DNA of 64,000 nucleotides, taken from a bacterium. Lineage in GTDB: Bacteria > Myxococcota_A > Bradymonadia > UBA7976 > UBA1532. Position 1 is the first letter of the stretch. Each line of letters starts with the position of its first letter. This document shows, piece after piece, positions 16,859 to 25,494 of this stretch. The position numbers and the translations under genes were made by a program. The stretch is taken from positions 24,655 to 88,654 of the forward strand of contig JAUHYW010000038.1 of NCBI GenBank assembly GCA_030426085.1, written 5' to 3'. The notes under the pieces were generated by a model, which did not search any database, was not told the DNA's origin, and worked only from the letters and a program-made list of their open reading frames with translations.

Positions 16859-18696
16859 CCGGTGGGCTCGGGCGCGTCGGGGGTGTCGGGCGGGCCGTGC
16901 ACCGGCAGCAGCAGGTGGAAGGTGCTGCCCTCGCCGGGGATCGACTCGGCCCACAGCCGCCCCCCGTGGCGCTCGACCAGCCGCCGGGCGATGGCCAGCC
17001 CCAGCCCGGTGCCGGCGACCGCCCGCTGCTCGGCGACCCGGTGGAACTCGACGAAGATGGCCTCCAGCTCGACGGCCGGGATGCCGGGCCCGGTGTCCTG
17101 GACCGAGAGGTGCACCGCCGGGCCGCCGCGCAGGGTCTCGGTGGTCGGCGCGACCCGCAGCTCGACCCAGCCGGTCTCGGTGAACTTGAGCGCGTTGCCG
17201 ACGAGGTTGGCCACCACCTGCTTGACCCGGGCCCGGTCGGCCCGCACCGGGGGCAGGCCGTCGGTGATCTCGAGCCGGCTCTGCACCCCGGGCGCGGTGC
17301 GGTCGGTGTGCCCGGCCATCTCCTCCCGGGCCACGGCGCCCAGGTCGACCGGCGCGAGCTGCAGCGGGCTCTCTTCGCCGGCTTCGATGCGCGACAGGTC
17401 GAGGATCTCGTCGACGTGGGCCAGGAGCTGCGCGCTGGCGTCGGCGATGACCCGCACGTCCTCCCGCTGGGCGTGGCTGAGGTCGGTCTGTCGCAGCAGG
17501 TGGCAGTAGCCGGTGATGGTGGTCAGCGGCGTGCGCAGCTCGTAGCTGGCGGTGTGCAGGAACCCGGTGCGGGTCCGATCGCTGCCCGCGGCGGCCCCCA
17601 GCTCGGCGGCGAGGCGCTGGTTCTGGGCGGTGAAGCGGCGCACGGTGCCGTTGACCACCGCCGCCAGATCGCCGAACTCGTCGTTGCTGCCGTGGGGCAC
17701 CTCCCCCGCCCCGCCGTCGGCCGCCTCGTCGGCCGCCTGTCGCCCCATGCGCCCGAGCGCCTCGTCGATCGGGCGGAGCTGGGCCACCGCGTCGTGACCG
17801 ATGAGCCCGGCGCCGATGGGGGCCCCCAGCATCAGCAGCGCCAGGATGAGCAGCGGCGAGGCGTCGTCGGGGGCCCGCACCGGGGGGCCGATGCCGGCGG
17901 TCTGCCACAACCACAGCCGCTCGCCGCCCACCGCCCGCTGCACCAGGTGGAACCGGGCCTCGCCGAACAGCAGCAGCCAGCGGCCGCCCTCCTCGACGAC
18001 GGCGTCGGCCGCCGCGAAGACCGCCGGCGGCCGATCGGCGGGCATCACGGCGCCGTCGATGTACAGCTCGCCCCGCAGGGTGTCCAGCGCGGCCGGCGCC
18101 CCGATCCGGGGCACCGCCTCGGCGAGCAGATCGGCGATGGCCTCCAGCTCGGCCAGCCGGGCCCGGTCGACCTCGCCCGCCGAGCGGGCCGACATGGCGA
18201 CCCCCAGCCCGGCCGAGGCCAGCAGGCCCAGCACGCCGGCCCCGGCCATGTAGGCCGCCCGCAGGCCGGGCGGCCGGTCGTGGGCCTGCGCCGCCAGCCC
18301 CCGGCCCAGCGGGTGCACGGTCAAAAAGACCCCCATGCAGGCGGTCCAGCCCAGCGCCAGGGTCGAGACCAGCACCGAGACCGCCTCGATATAAGGCACC
18401 CGGGGGTCGTGGTGGTCGGCCACCCACCGGGCGACGCCGAAGACGGCGACCCAGAACGCCAGCCGCCGGGCGCAGCGGGCGGCCGACGCCGGGCGGCCCT
18501 CGTCCCCCGCCTGCCGGCCGAGCGTGCGCTGGGCGACGATGACCGCGATGAGCAGCAGCGCCAGCCCGGCCCAGGCGCCGCTGGCCTGCACCGCGCCCCG
18601 GGCGAGCGGGTCGATCTGGAGGACGTGGGCCACCCCCGGGCCCCAGGCCGCCGGCAGGGGCAGCATCCAGGCCAGCGTTCGGCGGCGGGCGGGCAT
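16855..18696 (-). CDS. Membrane histidine kinase with intact ATPase domain but Tyr in place of the phospho-accepting His
   Basis: 613 residues: four or more N-terminal membrane segments, an extracytoplasmic loop, another segment (PLLILALLMLGAPIGAGLI), a HAMP-like stretch, then HisKA and HATPase domains. The H box reads FLHTASYELRTPLTTITG: the residue that should be the phosphorylated His is Tyr385, encoded TAC at 17544-17542, one base from CAC. The ATPase domain is complete: N box NLVGNALKF, G1 DTGPGIP, G2 GTGLGLAI. It should bind ATP but has nothing of its own to phosphorylate. TGATG overlap with the CNNM gene upstream and ATGA overlap with the complementary kinase downstream. Confidence 0.9.
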   Translation of the reverse strand: MPARRRTLAWMLPLPAAWGPGVAHVLQIDPLARGAVQASGAWAGLALLLIAVIVAQRTLGRQAGDEGRPASAARCARRLAFWVAVFGVARWVADHHDPRVPYIEAVSVLVSTLALGWTACMGVFLTVHPLGRGLAAQAHDRPPGLRAAYMAGAGVLGLLASAGLGVAMSARSAGEVDRARLAELEAIADLLAEAVPRIGAPAALDTLRGELYIDGAVMPADRPPAVFAAADAVVEEGGRWLLLFGEARFHLVQRAVGGERLWLWQTAGIGPPVRAPDDASPLLILALLMLGAPIGAGLIGHDAVAQLRPIDEALGRMGRQAADEAADGGAGEVPHGSNDEFGDLAAVVNGTVRRFTAQNQRLAAELGAAAGSDRTRTGFLHTASYELRTPLTTITGYCHLLRQTDLSHAQREDVRVIADASAQLLAHVDEILDLSRIEAGEESPLQLAPVDLGAVAREEMAGHTDRTAPGVQSRLEITDGLPPVRADRARVKQVVANLVGNALKFTETGWVELRVAPTTETLRGGPAVHLSVQDTGPGIPAVELEAIFVEFHRVAEQRAVAGTGLGLAIARRLVERHGGRLWAESIPGEGSTFHLLLPVHGPPDTPDAPEPTG

Positions 18697-19970
18697 CAGG
18701 CGCCGCCGCGGGGCCGGCCGAAGTGCACCTCCTGGATGGCCCGGGCCGAGGCTCGGCGCACGGTGAACGCCCGGCCGTCGGGCAGGCGCACGACCTCGCC
18801 GATGCGGGGGATGTGGCGCAGGCGATCGAGCATGTACCCGGCGAGCGTCTCGAAGTCCTCGTCGGTGGGCAGCGACAGCCCGAACTGCGCGTTGAGCCGG
18901 TCGACGGGCACCCGGGCGTCGACCAGCCACCCGTCGGGGGCCTGACGCCACAGGCCGCCCTCGATGTCGAACTCGTCCTCGATCTCGCCGACGATCTCTT
19001 CCAGCACGTCCTCGAGGGTCAAGAGCCCCACCGCCCCGCCGAACTCGTCGACCACCACCGCCGCCGAGGCCGCCTCCCGCTGGAGCAGGATCAGGATCTC
19101 GTCGACCTCCTGGTTCTCGGGCACGAAGTACGCCGGCCGCATCAGCTCGGCCACCGGCTGGTCGGCCCGCTCGGCTTGCAGCAGGTCGAGGTGGTGCAGC
19201 AGCCCGACGATGTTGTCGACCCGGTCCCGGTAGACCGGCAGGCGGCTGAACCCGGCTCGGGCCACCGCGCCCACCGCCGCTTCGACCGTGGCGTCGACCG
19301 GCACGGCGACGATCTCGACGAGCGGCACCATGCTGTCCCGGGCCTCGAGGTGGCTGAACGCGAAGATGCGCTGAATCATCTCCCGCTCGTCGGCATTCAT
19401 CTCGCCGTCGTCGTCCTCGGTCTGCATCAGCAGCACCAGCTCTTCGCGGGAGGCCATCGCCTGCTCCGAGGTGGCGTCGATGCGCAGCACCCGATACAGG
19501 GCGGTGGTGTAGGCCCGCACGAACAGGATGGGGACGGCGAGCACCTTGTGCACCACCAGCAGCGGCCCGGCGAGGAGCTGCGAGAGGCTGTCGGCCCGGG
19601 CCTGCCCGATGCTCTTGGGGATGATCTCGCCCCCGATGAGCACCAGCGGCGACATCAGCAGCATCGCCCACCACTCCCCGTTGGCCGGGTCGATCTGCAA
19701 CAGGGTCAGCGAGGCGGTCGTCGAGCCGGTGACCGTGCTGAAGTTGGTGCCGAGCAGGGTCGTGCCGAAGAGCCGGTCGGGGTGGCGCCGGAACCACAGC
19801 ACCCGCTTCGCCGCCGCGCTGCCGTTGCGGGCCGCCTCTTCGAGCCGGATGCCGTTGGCCGAGACGATCGACAGCTCGCTCGCCGCGAAGAACGCCTCGG
19901 AGAAGACGCAGCCGGCGACCACCAGCCACGGCAGCCACGCCACGAGCTGATCGAGCACCCCGTCAGGCAA
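18696..19970 (-). CDS. CNNM/CorC-family membrane protein with CBS pair and transporter-associated domain
   Basis: 424 residues. The N-terminal DUF21/CNNM membrane domain has several helices and the motif GEIIPKSIG, then a pair of CBS domains (MVPLVEIVAVPVDATV..., AVVVDEFGGAVGLLTLEDVL) and a complete C-terminal CorC_HlyC domain ending near RAIQEVHFG. Family members handle Mg2+ or Co2+ efflux or its regulation in the inner membrane. The start is TTG at 19970, with GGAGG six bases upstream and an eight-base overlap with the previous gene; GTG at 19958 is the alternative. Part of the eight-gene overlapping operon. Confidence 0.85.
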   Translation of the reverse strand: MPDGVLDQLVAWLPWLVVAGCVFSEAFFAASELSIVSANGIRLEEAARNGSAAAKRVLWFRRHPDRLFGTTLLGTNFSTVTGSTTASLTLLQIDPANGEWWAMLLMSPLVLIGGEIIPKSIGQARADSLSQLLAGPLLVVHKVLAVPILFVRAYTTALYRVLRIDATSEQAMASREELVLLMQTEDDDGEMNADEREMIQRIFAFSHLEARDSMVPLVEIVAVPVDATVEAAVGAVARAGFSRLPVYRDRVDNIVGLLHHLDLLQAERADQPVAELMRPAYFVPENQEVDEILILLQREAASAAVVVDEFGGAVGLLTLEDVLEEIVGEIEDEFDIEGGLWRQAPDGWLVDARVPVDRLNAQFGLSLPTDEDFETLAGYMLDRLRHIPRIGEVVRLPDGRAFTVRRASARAIQEVHFGRPRGGA

Positions 19971-20991
19971 GGGTGGCCTCCGCGGTGGCCTCGGCCTCGT
20001 CGTCGGTGATCGGGCCGAACAGCTCCTCGAGCAGATCTTCCATCGTCACCAGCCCCCGGGCCTTGCCGAACTCGTCGACCACCACCGCGAGGTGGGTCCG
20101 CCGGGCGCGGAACTCTTCGAGCAGATCGGCCGCCGGGCGTCGGGCGAGGGTGAACAGCGGCCGGCGCAGCAGCCGCCGCAGGCGGGGCGGCGGCGGGCGC
20201 AGCCCCCAGCGCACGGGCAGCAGATCCTTGACGAAGAGCACCCCGACGACCGCCCGGCGGTCGCCGCGATAGACCGGGATGCGGCTGTAGGCCCGCTCGT
20301 CGAGCAGGTCGAGGATCTGGTCGATGGTGCGGTCCTCGGAGATCGCGAAGACCTGATCCCACGGCTTCATCACATCCGCGACCGTCAGATCACCGAAGTC
20401 GAGCACGTTGTGGATCAAGGCCCGCTCGCCCTCCTCGACGACGCCCTCGGCGGCGCCCACGTCGACCAGGGTGCGGAACTCGCTCTCGTCGATGGTCGAC
20501 TCGGCGGTGGTGCCCGGGGCGTGGCCGGCGAAGCGCTTGACCACCGCGTCGGTCAGCCGCCGCAGCAGCCGGCGCACGGGGGTGGTCACCGTGGCGAAGA
20601 GCTGGAGCGGGCGGGCGACGATGCGGGCCAGCCCCTCGGGGCGCTGCGTGGCGAGCGTCTTGGGGGTGACCTCGCCGAAGACGAGCAGCAGCGGCACCAC
20701 GATCGCCGCCGAGATGAGCGCCTGTTCGAGCATCGTGCGGTCCTCGAGGTAGGCCCGGGTGATGCTCGCGCTGACGATGGAGAGGGCGATGTTGGTCAGC
20801 TCGTTGCCCAGCAGCACGGTGACCAGCAGGTCGCGCGGAGACTCCAGCAGCCGGGCGACGAGGCGGTCGGTGCGCCGCTCGGACTGCTGCAGCCGGGTCT
20901 GGGCGACCTTGCCGATGGTGAAGAGGGCGGTCTCCGACCCGCTGAAGAAGCTGGACACCGCCAGCAGCCCGAAGAACAGGGCGTACTCCAT
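19963..20991 (-). CDS. CNNM-type membrane protein with CBS pair, lacking the CorC_HlyC domain
   Basis: 342 residues. Opening MEYALFFGLLAVSSFFSGSETALF is the typical CNNM start, GEVTPKTLA follows in the membrane domain, then two CBS domains (DVMKPWDQVFAISED..., LAVVVDEFGKARGLVTMEDL). The protein stops soon after the second CBS domain, so the C-terminal CorC_HlyC domain of its neighbour is missing. Two unequal paralogs side by side suggest a heteromeric ion-handling complex, since this family dimerises (inference). ATG at 20991 overlaps the thiL stop as TGATG. Confidence 0.85.
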   Translation of the reverse strand: MEYALFFGLLAVSSFFSGSETALFTIGKVAQTRLQQSERRTDRLVARLLESPRDLLVTVLLGNELTNIALSIVSASITRAYLEDRTMLEQALISAAIVVPLLLVFGEVTPKTLATQRPEGLARIVARPLQLFATVTTPVRRLLRRLTDAVVKRFAGHAPGTTAESTIDESEFRTLVDVGAAEGVVEEGERALIHNVLDFGDLTVADVMKPWDQVFAISEDRTIDQILDLLDERAYSRIPVYRGDRRAVVGVLFVKDLLPVRWGLRPPPPRLRRLLRRPLFTLARRPAADLLEEFRARRTHLAVVVDEFGKARGLVTMEDLLEELFGPITDDEAEATAEATLA

Positions 20992-21947
20992 CAGCGCCCC
21001 TCGGCGGGGGCGAAGTGGTCGTGGCCCTCGGGGCGCAGCGCTTCGCCATCGAGCCGCAGCCGGGGGCCGCCGGGCGGGCGGACGTGGCCGACGCAGATCG
21101 CGCCGGCGGCGTCGGGTGGGTCGTGGCCGGGGTCGGCGCAGAAGAGCAGCACGTAGTCCTCGCCGCCGGTGAGCGCGACCCGCCGATCGCGGCCCCGGCG
21201 GGCGGCGTAGTGGGCCGAGGTCGGGATGCAGGCCGCCATCAGATCGGCCGCCGCGCCGCTGGCCCGCATCATCCGGTCGAGGTCGATCGCCAGCCCGTCG
21301 CTGATGTCCATCGCGGCGCTCACCCGGCCCCACTCGGCCAGCGCCCGGGCTTCGGCGAGGTGCGGCCGCCAGCGGTGGCGCCGGGCCCGGGCCTCGGGGT
21401 CGGGCTCGAGGTAGCCCAGCGCGGCGTCGCCCAGATCGCCGGTGACATAGATCAGATCCCCGGGGCGGGCCCCGCTGCGGGTGAACGGCCGCGCGCCGGC
21501 CAGCGGGCCGCCGACGGTGACCGAGATCACCCCCGGGCCCTCGGTGCGGGTCAGGTTGCCGCCGATGATCGCGCAGCCGTGCGCCGCGCAGGCCCGGGCG
21601 AAGCCGCGCACCACGCCCCGGAAGCGGGCCAGATCCCAGCGGGCGGGCAGGGTCAGATCCCACACCGCCCAGCCGGCGGCCCCGCCGCTCGCGGCGAGGT
21701 CGCTGAGGTTGGCCACCGCCGCCTGGGCCCCGACCTGCTCGGGGGTGTCGCGCTCGAAGTCGAAGTGGCGGCCCTCGACCAGCGCGTCGGTGGTGACCAG
21801 CGCGGTCGGGCCCGGGGGGCGGCCGCAGTCGTCGGTGAGGTCGGGATCGAGGCCGGCGGCGCGCAGCTCGGCTTCGATGGCCTCGACCAGCAGGCGCTCG
21901 CCGGGCAGGCCGGCGCGGCCGGCAGAGGGAGGTTCGTCGTCAGGCAT
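20991..21947 (-). CDS. thiL: Thiamine-monophosphate kinase
   Basis: 318 residues of the PurM/ThiL ATP-binding fold: TTDALVEGRHF (Mg2+/substrate loop), AVANLSDLAASGG, the GGNLTRTE loop, MDISDGLAIDLDRM and GGEDYVLLF. ThiL phosphorylates thiamine monophosphate to the active cofactor thiamine diphosphate in the cytosol. No other thiamine gene is nearby. It overlaps the PocR-kinase gene by eight bases and the CNNM gene by one, so it is embedded in a signalling/membrane operon rather than a thi operon. Confidence 0.93.
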   Translation of the reverse strand: MPDDEPPSAGRAGLPGERLLVEAIEAELRAAGLDPDLTDDCGRPPGPTALVTTDALVEGRHFDFERDTPEQVGAQAAVANLSDLAASGGAAGWAVWDLTLPARWDLARFRGVVRGFARACAAHGCAIIGGNLTRTEGPGVISVTVGGPLAGARPFTRSGARPGDLIYVTGDLGDAALGYLEPDPEARARRHRWRPHLAEARALAEWGRVSAAMDISDGLAIDLDRMMRASGAAADLMAACIPTSAHYAARRGRDRRVALTGGEDYVLLFCADPGHDPPDAAGAICVGHVRPPGGPRLRLDGEALRPEGHDHFAPAEGR

Positions 21948-23328
21948 CCGCTGAGCGCTGCTCCACGGGCACGATGAACCAGAAGGTCGAGCCGGTGCCC
22001 TCTTCGCTCTCGACCCCCACCTCGCCGCCGTGCGCCTCGACGAAGTTCTTGACGATCGACAGCCCCAGCCCAGTGCCGCCGTAGCTGCGGGTCGACGAGT
22101 TGTCGACCTGATAGAACGCCTCGAACACCCGCCCGAGCTGATCGGCGGGCATGCCGACGCCGGTGTCCTGGACCGAGAAGCGCACCGCGGTCGGCTCCCG
22201 GGATTCGCCGTAGGGCGTGCGGGGCGGCAGCGAGCGCTGGGTGCGCACGGTGACCGATCCGCTCGGCGGGGTGAACTTGACCGCGTTCGACAGCAGGTTC
22301 ACCAGCGACTGCCGCACCTTGTAGCGGTCGACCTCGAGCACCGGAAGGCCATCGGCGATCTCGACCCGCAGCTCGATCTGGCCCTTGCGGGCCTGGGGCC
22401 GCACGGTCGACAGCGCCGCCTCGATCAGCGCGTCGGCGGTGACCCGCTCGAGCGACAGCGTCTCGATGCCCCGCTCGATCTTGCTGATGTCGAGGATGCC
22501 CCCGATGAGCTGAAGCAGGCTCTCGCCCCGCTCCATGATGGTCGAGATGTACTCCTTCTGCTCGTCGTTGAGCGGCCCGGCGAGCTCTTCGTAGAGCATC
22601 TCGCTGTAGCCGATCACGCTGGTCAGCGGGGTGCGCAGCTCGTGGCTGACCGTCGCCAGGAAGTTGCTCTTGAGCTCGTCGAGCTCCTTGAGCCGGGCGT
22701 TGCTCGCCGCGAGCGCCTCGTTGCGCTCGCGCAGGGCCCGGTTGGCCGCCTGGAGGTCGTTGTAGGCCTCGGTGATCGACTCGAGGTGCATGTTGCTGGT
22801 CAGCAGCGCCTTGTAGCCGGCGTGGCACGTCGCCGAGATCGAGGTGTGCAGCATCGTCAGCCGGGCCCGCAGCCCGGCCTCGCCGAAGCTCGCCAGCCGC
22901 TCGGCGGCCCGGCTCACCGCGGTGACGTCCAGCCGCGAGGCGTAGGGGCTGGCGTGCACCGGCTGGTCGGTCTCGCCCCGATACGGCCCGCAGACGAGCT
23001 TCCCGATGACGTCGAACTCGTAGATGATCGGCATGACCACGTAGCGGTGGCCCAGGACCGGATCGACCTTGGTGACCGAACTCTCGGGGTCCAGCCGCAC
23101 CAGCCCGCTGACGAACTCGACCGTCGCCCGCTGCACCACCGCGTCGGCGAAGAGCAGCGCCATCAGCCCGTGGTCGTGCACGATCTCGACGAGCTGCTCG
23201 TGCTGCTCGTCGTAGACCCGCAGCCCCACCCGGTACAGATCGGCGAAGGCCCCGCACAGCTCGGCGAACAGGCCCGGCTCGATCAGCTCGGCGAGGCGCG
23301 GGGGGCGGTCGAGGATCGAGTCGCTCAC
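21940..23328 (-). CDS. Soluble PocR-domain sensor histidine kinase
   Basis: 462 residues with no membrane segment. Residues about 1-190 resemble a PocR ligand-binding domain (LAELIEPGLFAELCGAFADL, CGPYRGE). A coiled coil follows (LQAANRALRERNEALAASNA), then HisKA with a canonical H box FLATVSHELRTPLTSVIGY and a complete HATPase: NLLSNAVKF, DTGVGMP, GGTGLGLSI. Unlike the two kinases at the end of the operon it has every catalytic motif. The start is GTG at 23328, overlapping the mglA stop as GTGA. Its tight coupling to mglA suggests a role in polarity or motility signalling (inference). Confidence 0.88.
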   Translation of the reverse strand: MSDSILDRPPRLAELIEPGLFAELCGAFADLYRVGLRVYDEQHEQLVEIVHDHGLMALLFADAVVQRATVEFVSGLVRLDPESSVTKVDPVLGHRYVVMPIIYEFDVIGKLVCGPYRGETDQPVHASPYASRLDVTAVSRAAERLASFGEAGLRARLTMLHTSISATCHAGYKALLTSNMHLESITEAYNDLQAANRALRERNEALAASNARLKELDELKSNFLATVSHELRTPLTSVIGYSEMLYEELAGPLNDEQKEYISTIMERGESLLQLIGGILDISKIERGIETLSLERVTADALIEAALSTVRPQARKGQIELRVEIADGLPVLEVDRYKVRQSLVNLLSNAVKFTPPSGSVTVRTQRSLPPRTPYGESREPTAVRFSVQDTGVGMPADQLGRVFEAFYQVDNSSTRSYGGTGLGLSIVKNFVEAHGGEVGVESEEGTGSTFWFIVPVEQRSADA

Positions 23329-24005
23329 GGCGTCCCTCCGAAGACCGGGCGGGGCGGGCCCCACTCGCGGAAGATCTCGGCGATGAAGCTGTCCCGCTCG
23401 ACGCCGAGCCGCTCACCCATGCGGTACTCGCGGTCGAGGCGATCCCACGCCGCCCGCAGGACCCCCTCGAGCGTCTCGCGGACCCCGATGCCCTCGATGG
23501 CGATCGCCGGATACACCGCGGTGTTGCGGTGCCGCTGGAACGCCGCCAACTCGGCCTCGCTGCGGATGTTCGGCAGGTCGCGCTTGTTGAACTGGATGAC
23601 CGTCGGCAGATCGGCCGGCAGCCCGTTGGCGGCGAGGTTGTCGGCGAGGTTGCGGAAGGACTGCTTGTTGGCCTCGGTCTCGGAGAGCTGGCTGTCGGCG
23701 ATGAAGACCACCGCGTCGGCCCCCTGAAGCACGACCCGCCGGGTGCTGTCGTGGATGACCTGCCCCGGCACCGTCAGCAGCTTGACCTTGAGCTTGAAGC
23801 CGCTGCGGGCCTTGAACACGACCGGCAGCAGGTCGAAGAAGAGGGTGCGGTCGTCCCGGGTCTCGAGGGTCATCAGCCGGCCGGCGCCGGCCCGGGGCAC
23901 CATCAGGTGCAGCGCCTGGAGGTTGGTCGTCTTGCCGCTGAGCGCCGGGCCGTAATAGACGACCTTCAGCGTGATCTCGCGCCGGGGCAGGTTGAACTGG
24001 ACCAT
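23325..24005 (-). CDS. mglA: MglA-family Ras-like GTPase
   Basis: 226 residues. KVVYYGPALSGKTTNLQ contains the P loop (Gly19 to Thr26); TLFFDLLPV is the MglA-specific variant of switch I and its surroundings; TVPGQ is the G3 motif and NKRDLPN the G4 motif. MglA sets front-rear polarity and drives both motility systems in myxobacteria, and is switched off by the GAP MglB, for which no gene is seen here. The protein is some 30 residues longer than Myxococcus MglA, at the C-terminus, so it may be a paralog. The ATG at 24005 overlaps the stop of the zinc-ribbon gene as TGATG. Confidence 0.88.
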   Translation of the reverse strand: MVQFNLPRREITLKVVYYGPALSGKTTNLQALHLMVPRAGAGRLMTLETRDDRTLFFDLLPVVFKARSGFKLKVKLLTVPGQVIHDSTRRVVLQGADAVVFIADSQLSETEANKQSFRNLADNLAANGLPADLPTVIQFNKRDLPNIRSEAELAAFQRHRNTAVYPAIAIEGIGVRETLEGVLRAAWDRLDREYRMGERLGVERDSFIAEIFREWGPPRPVFGGTP

Positions 24006-24838
24006 CAGCCGTCCTGCGGCTCGACCGGACATGCCATCATGCCCGCATGATGCCCCGCCGGCGCCCGGTTGGCCAGATGATGGGTGCCGGGCGTGGCCCG
24101 CCCCTCGAACTGCCGGGTCACCTGGTACTTGCTCAGCAGGTAGTAGCCGAACGCCAGGATGCAGACGATGAGCGCGGCGACGAGCAGCAGCAGCATGCCC
24201 CGCAGGCGGCGGGTGTCGGCGGCGACCCGCTGCTCGACGCGACCCACCCGGGCCATCGCCGCCTGAAGCACCCGCTTTCGGTATTCGGCCAACCGGGGGT
24301 CGTCGGCGCGGGGGCCGCGGGCGAGGGCCCGATAGCAGAAGCCGGCGTATTCGAGCAGATCCGACTCGGCGCAGAGCTGGATGAAGCCATGGTGGCCCTC
24401 GGTGTCATCGAGATCACCGGCGAGGGCCTGCCAGCGGGCGCGGATGGCATCCGCCGCGGGGTGGCCGGCGAGCGGGTCGCCCGGCAGCCGGGCCCGCCCG
24501 GTGGCGGCGTAGGCGAACATGAGCCCGCACCGATGGCACGCCCGATCGCCTTCCGGCTGCCAGTGCTGGCACTTGGGGCACTCGACGGTGCCCGGAGGCG
24601 GGCCGGCGTCGTCGGCCGGGGCCCGCTCGGGCGGGGGATCGGCCGAGGGCTCGGGCGCGGTCGGATCGGGCGTGGTCGGGTCGGGCGCGGTCGGGTCGGG
24701 CGCGGTCGCCGGGCCGGCCGCCGGCGCCAGCACGTTCACCGCGTCGCACGCCGGGCAGCGGAAGCCGAAGCCGCCGTCGACGACGTCGAGGCCATCCAGA
24801 TCGGCGACGTGCGGGCAGCGGGTGCAAGGGACACGCAT
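24005..24838 (-). CDS. Zinc-ribbon membrane protein of unknown function
   Basis: 277 residues. The N-terminus has a CPHV..C..C-type ribbon (MRVPCTRCPH ... FRCPAC), then a Pro-rich linker of repeated (T/A)PDPT units encoded by an 18-bp tandem repeat (about 24648-24715), then a second zinc ribbon CPKCQHWQPEGDRACHRCG. A helical region and one strong membrane segment follow (MLLLLVAALIVCILAFGYYLL), with a short tail that is His-rich. The layout resembles MJ0042/zinc-ribbon proteins that are common in myxobacteria. It heads the eight-gene operon with mglA next, so it may serve as a membrane partner of the GTPase (inference). Confidence 0.8.
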   Translation of the reverse strand: MRVPCTRCPHVADLDGLDVVDGGFGFRCPACDAVNVLAPAAGPATAPDPTAPDPTTPDPTAPEPSADPPPERAPADDAGPPPGTVECPKCQHWQPEGDRACHRCGLMFAYAATGRARLPGDPLAGHPAADAIRARWQALAGDLDDTEGHHGFIQLCAESDLLEYAGFCYRALARGPRADDPRLAEYRKRVLQAAMARVGRVEQRVAADTRRLRGMLLLLVAALIVCILAFGYYLLSKYQVTRQFEGRATPGTHHLANRAPAGHHAGMMACPVEPQDG

Positions 24839-24978
24839 CGCGTCATTGTGGGCGCTCGGCCGAAGGGGTCAAGCGCCTCGGGTATGTTCGGGGGAGAGAG
24901 TCGATCGGTCGCGCGGGGTCGGCGACCAGACGGGGCGCCTCGGCGCCCGTGAGGTGGGTCGTGCGGGGTTCGGGGGGA

Positions 24979-25341
24979 TCAGTAGTCCCGGTTCCAGCCG
25001 CCGCCGCCGCCGCGTCCGCCGCGACCGCCACCGCCGCCGCCCCAACCACCGCCGCCGCCGCCGCGTCGGCCACCACCGCCGCCGCCGCCGCCGCCCTTGG
25101 CCTTGGCCTCGTCGACCCGGATCCGGCGCCCGTCGAGCTCCTGACCGTCCAGCTCCTTGGCCGCCTGGGCCGATTCGGCGTCGGCGAAAGTCACGAAGCC
25201 GAAGCCCCGCGACCGACCGGTCTCGCGGTCCAGGATGACCCGCGCCTCGGTCACCTCACCATACTGTTCGAATCCCGCCCGCAGCGAGTCGTCGGTCGTG
25301 GCCCAAGCAAGGCCGCCCACGAACAACTTGTTCTCCGACAT
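24979..25341 (-). CDS. RRM RNA-binding protein with Gly-rich tail
   Basis: 120 residues. One RNA-recognition motif of about 80 residues with RNP2 KLFVGGLA and RNP1 RGFGFVTF, then a tail made almost wholly of Gly and Arg ending in WNRDY. This is the layout of bacterial and plant cold-inducible Gly-rich RNA-binding proteins, which act as RNA chaperones. Start at 25341, after a GAGAGAGAGAG ribosome-binding region; earlier in-frame starts lie in the leader. The 5' leader is long, AT-richer and holds a small hairpin, which fits post-transcriptional control by temperature (inference). The 140-bp gap on its 3' side holds nothing I can identify. Confidence 0.92.
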   Translation of the reverse strand: MSENKLFVGGLAWATTDDSLRAGFEQYGEVTEARVILDRETGRSRGFGFVTFADAESAQAAKELDGQELDGRRIRVDEAKAKGGGGGGGGGRRGGGGGGWGGGGGGRGGRGGGGGWNRDY

Positions 25342-25408
25342 CTGCTCTCTCTCTCTGTATCCTGGCGTGCAAGGAATTATTGCGTGGCACGCCTCTCGTC
25401 CGCAGCAC

Positions 25409-25425
25409 GTCGCCCGAGCGGCGAC
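25409..25425 (-). promoter_or_regulatory. Stem-loop in the leader of the RRM gene
   Basis: GTCGCC, five bases, GGCGAC: a perfect 6-bp stem with a 5-base loop, 68 bases upstream of the RRM start codon, in a region otherwise richer in A and T than the genome. It may be a control element of the mRNA leader or an operator. Confidence 0.35.
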
Positions 25426-25494
25426 TCCCAGAGCATAACCAACCCCGCCCGGCATCGCCGCAAAAAATTCCCGACATGGACAAAAAACACCTCG

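Noticed and set aside
17542..17544. Tyr385 in the kinase H box as a sequencing error (TAC for CAC)
   Set aside because: Cannot be excluded from one sequence, but the neighbouring kinase has the complementary defect, which makes a natural change more likely. Kept as a finding, not dismissed.
15116..18427. A single 1103-codon frame that would fuse material upstream of the second kinase to it
   Set aside because: The first 523 codons are out of frame with the intact kinase gene at 16855-18696; the real gene starts at 16858 on an ATGA overlap.
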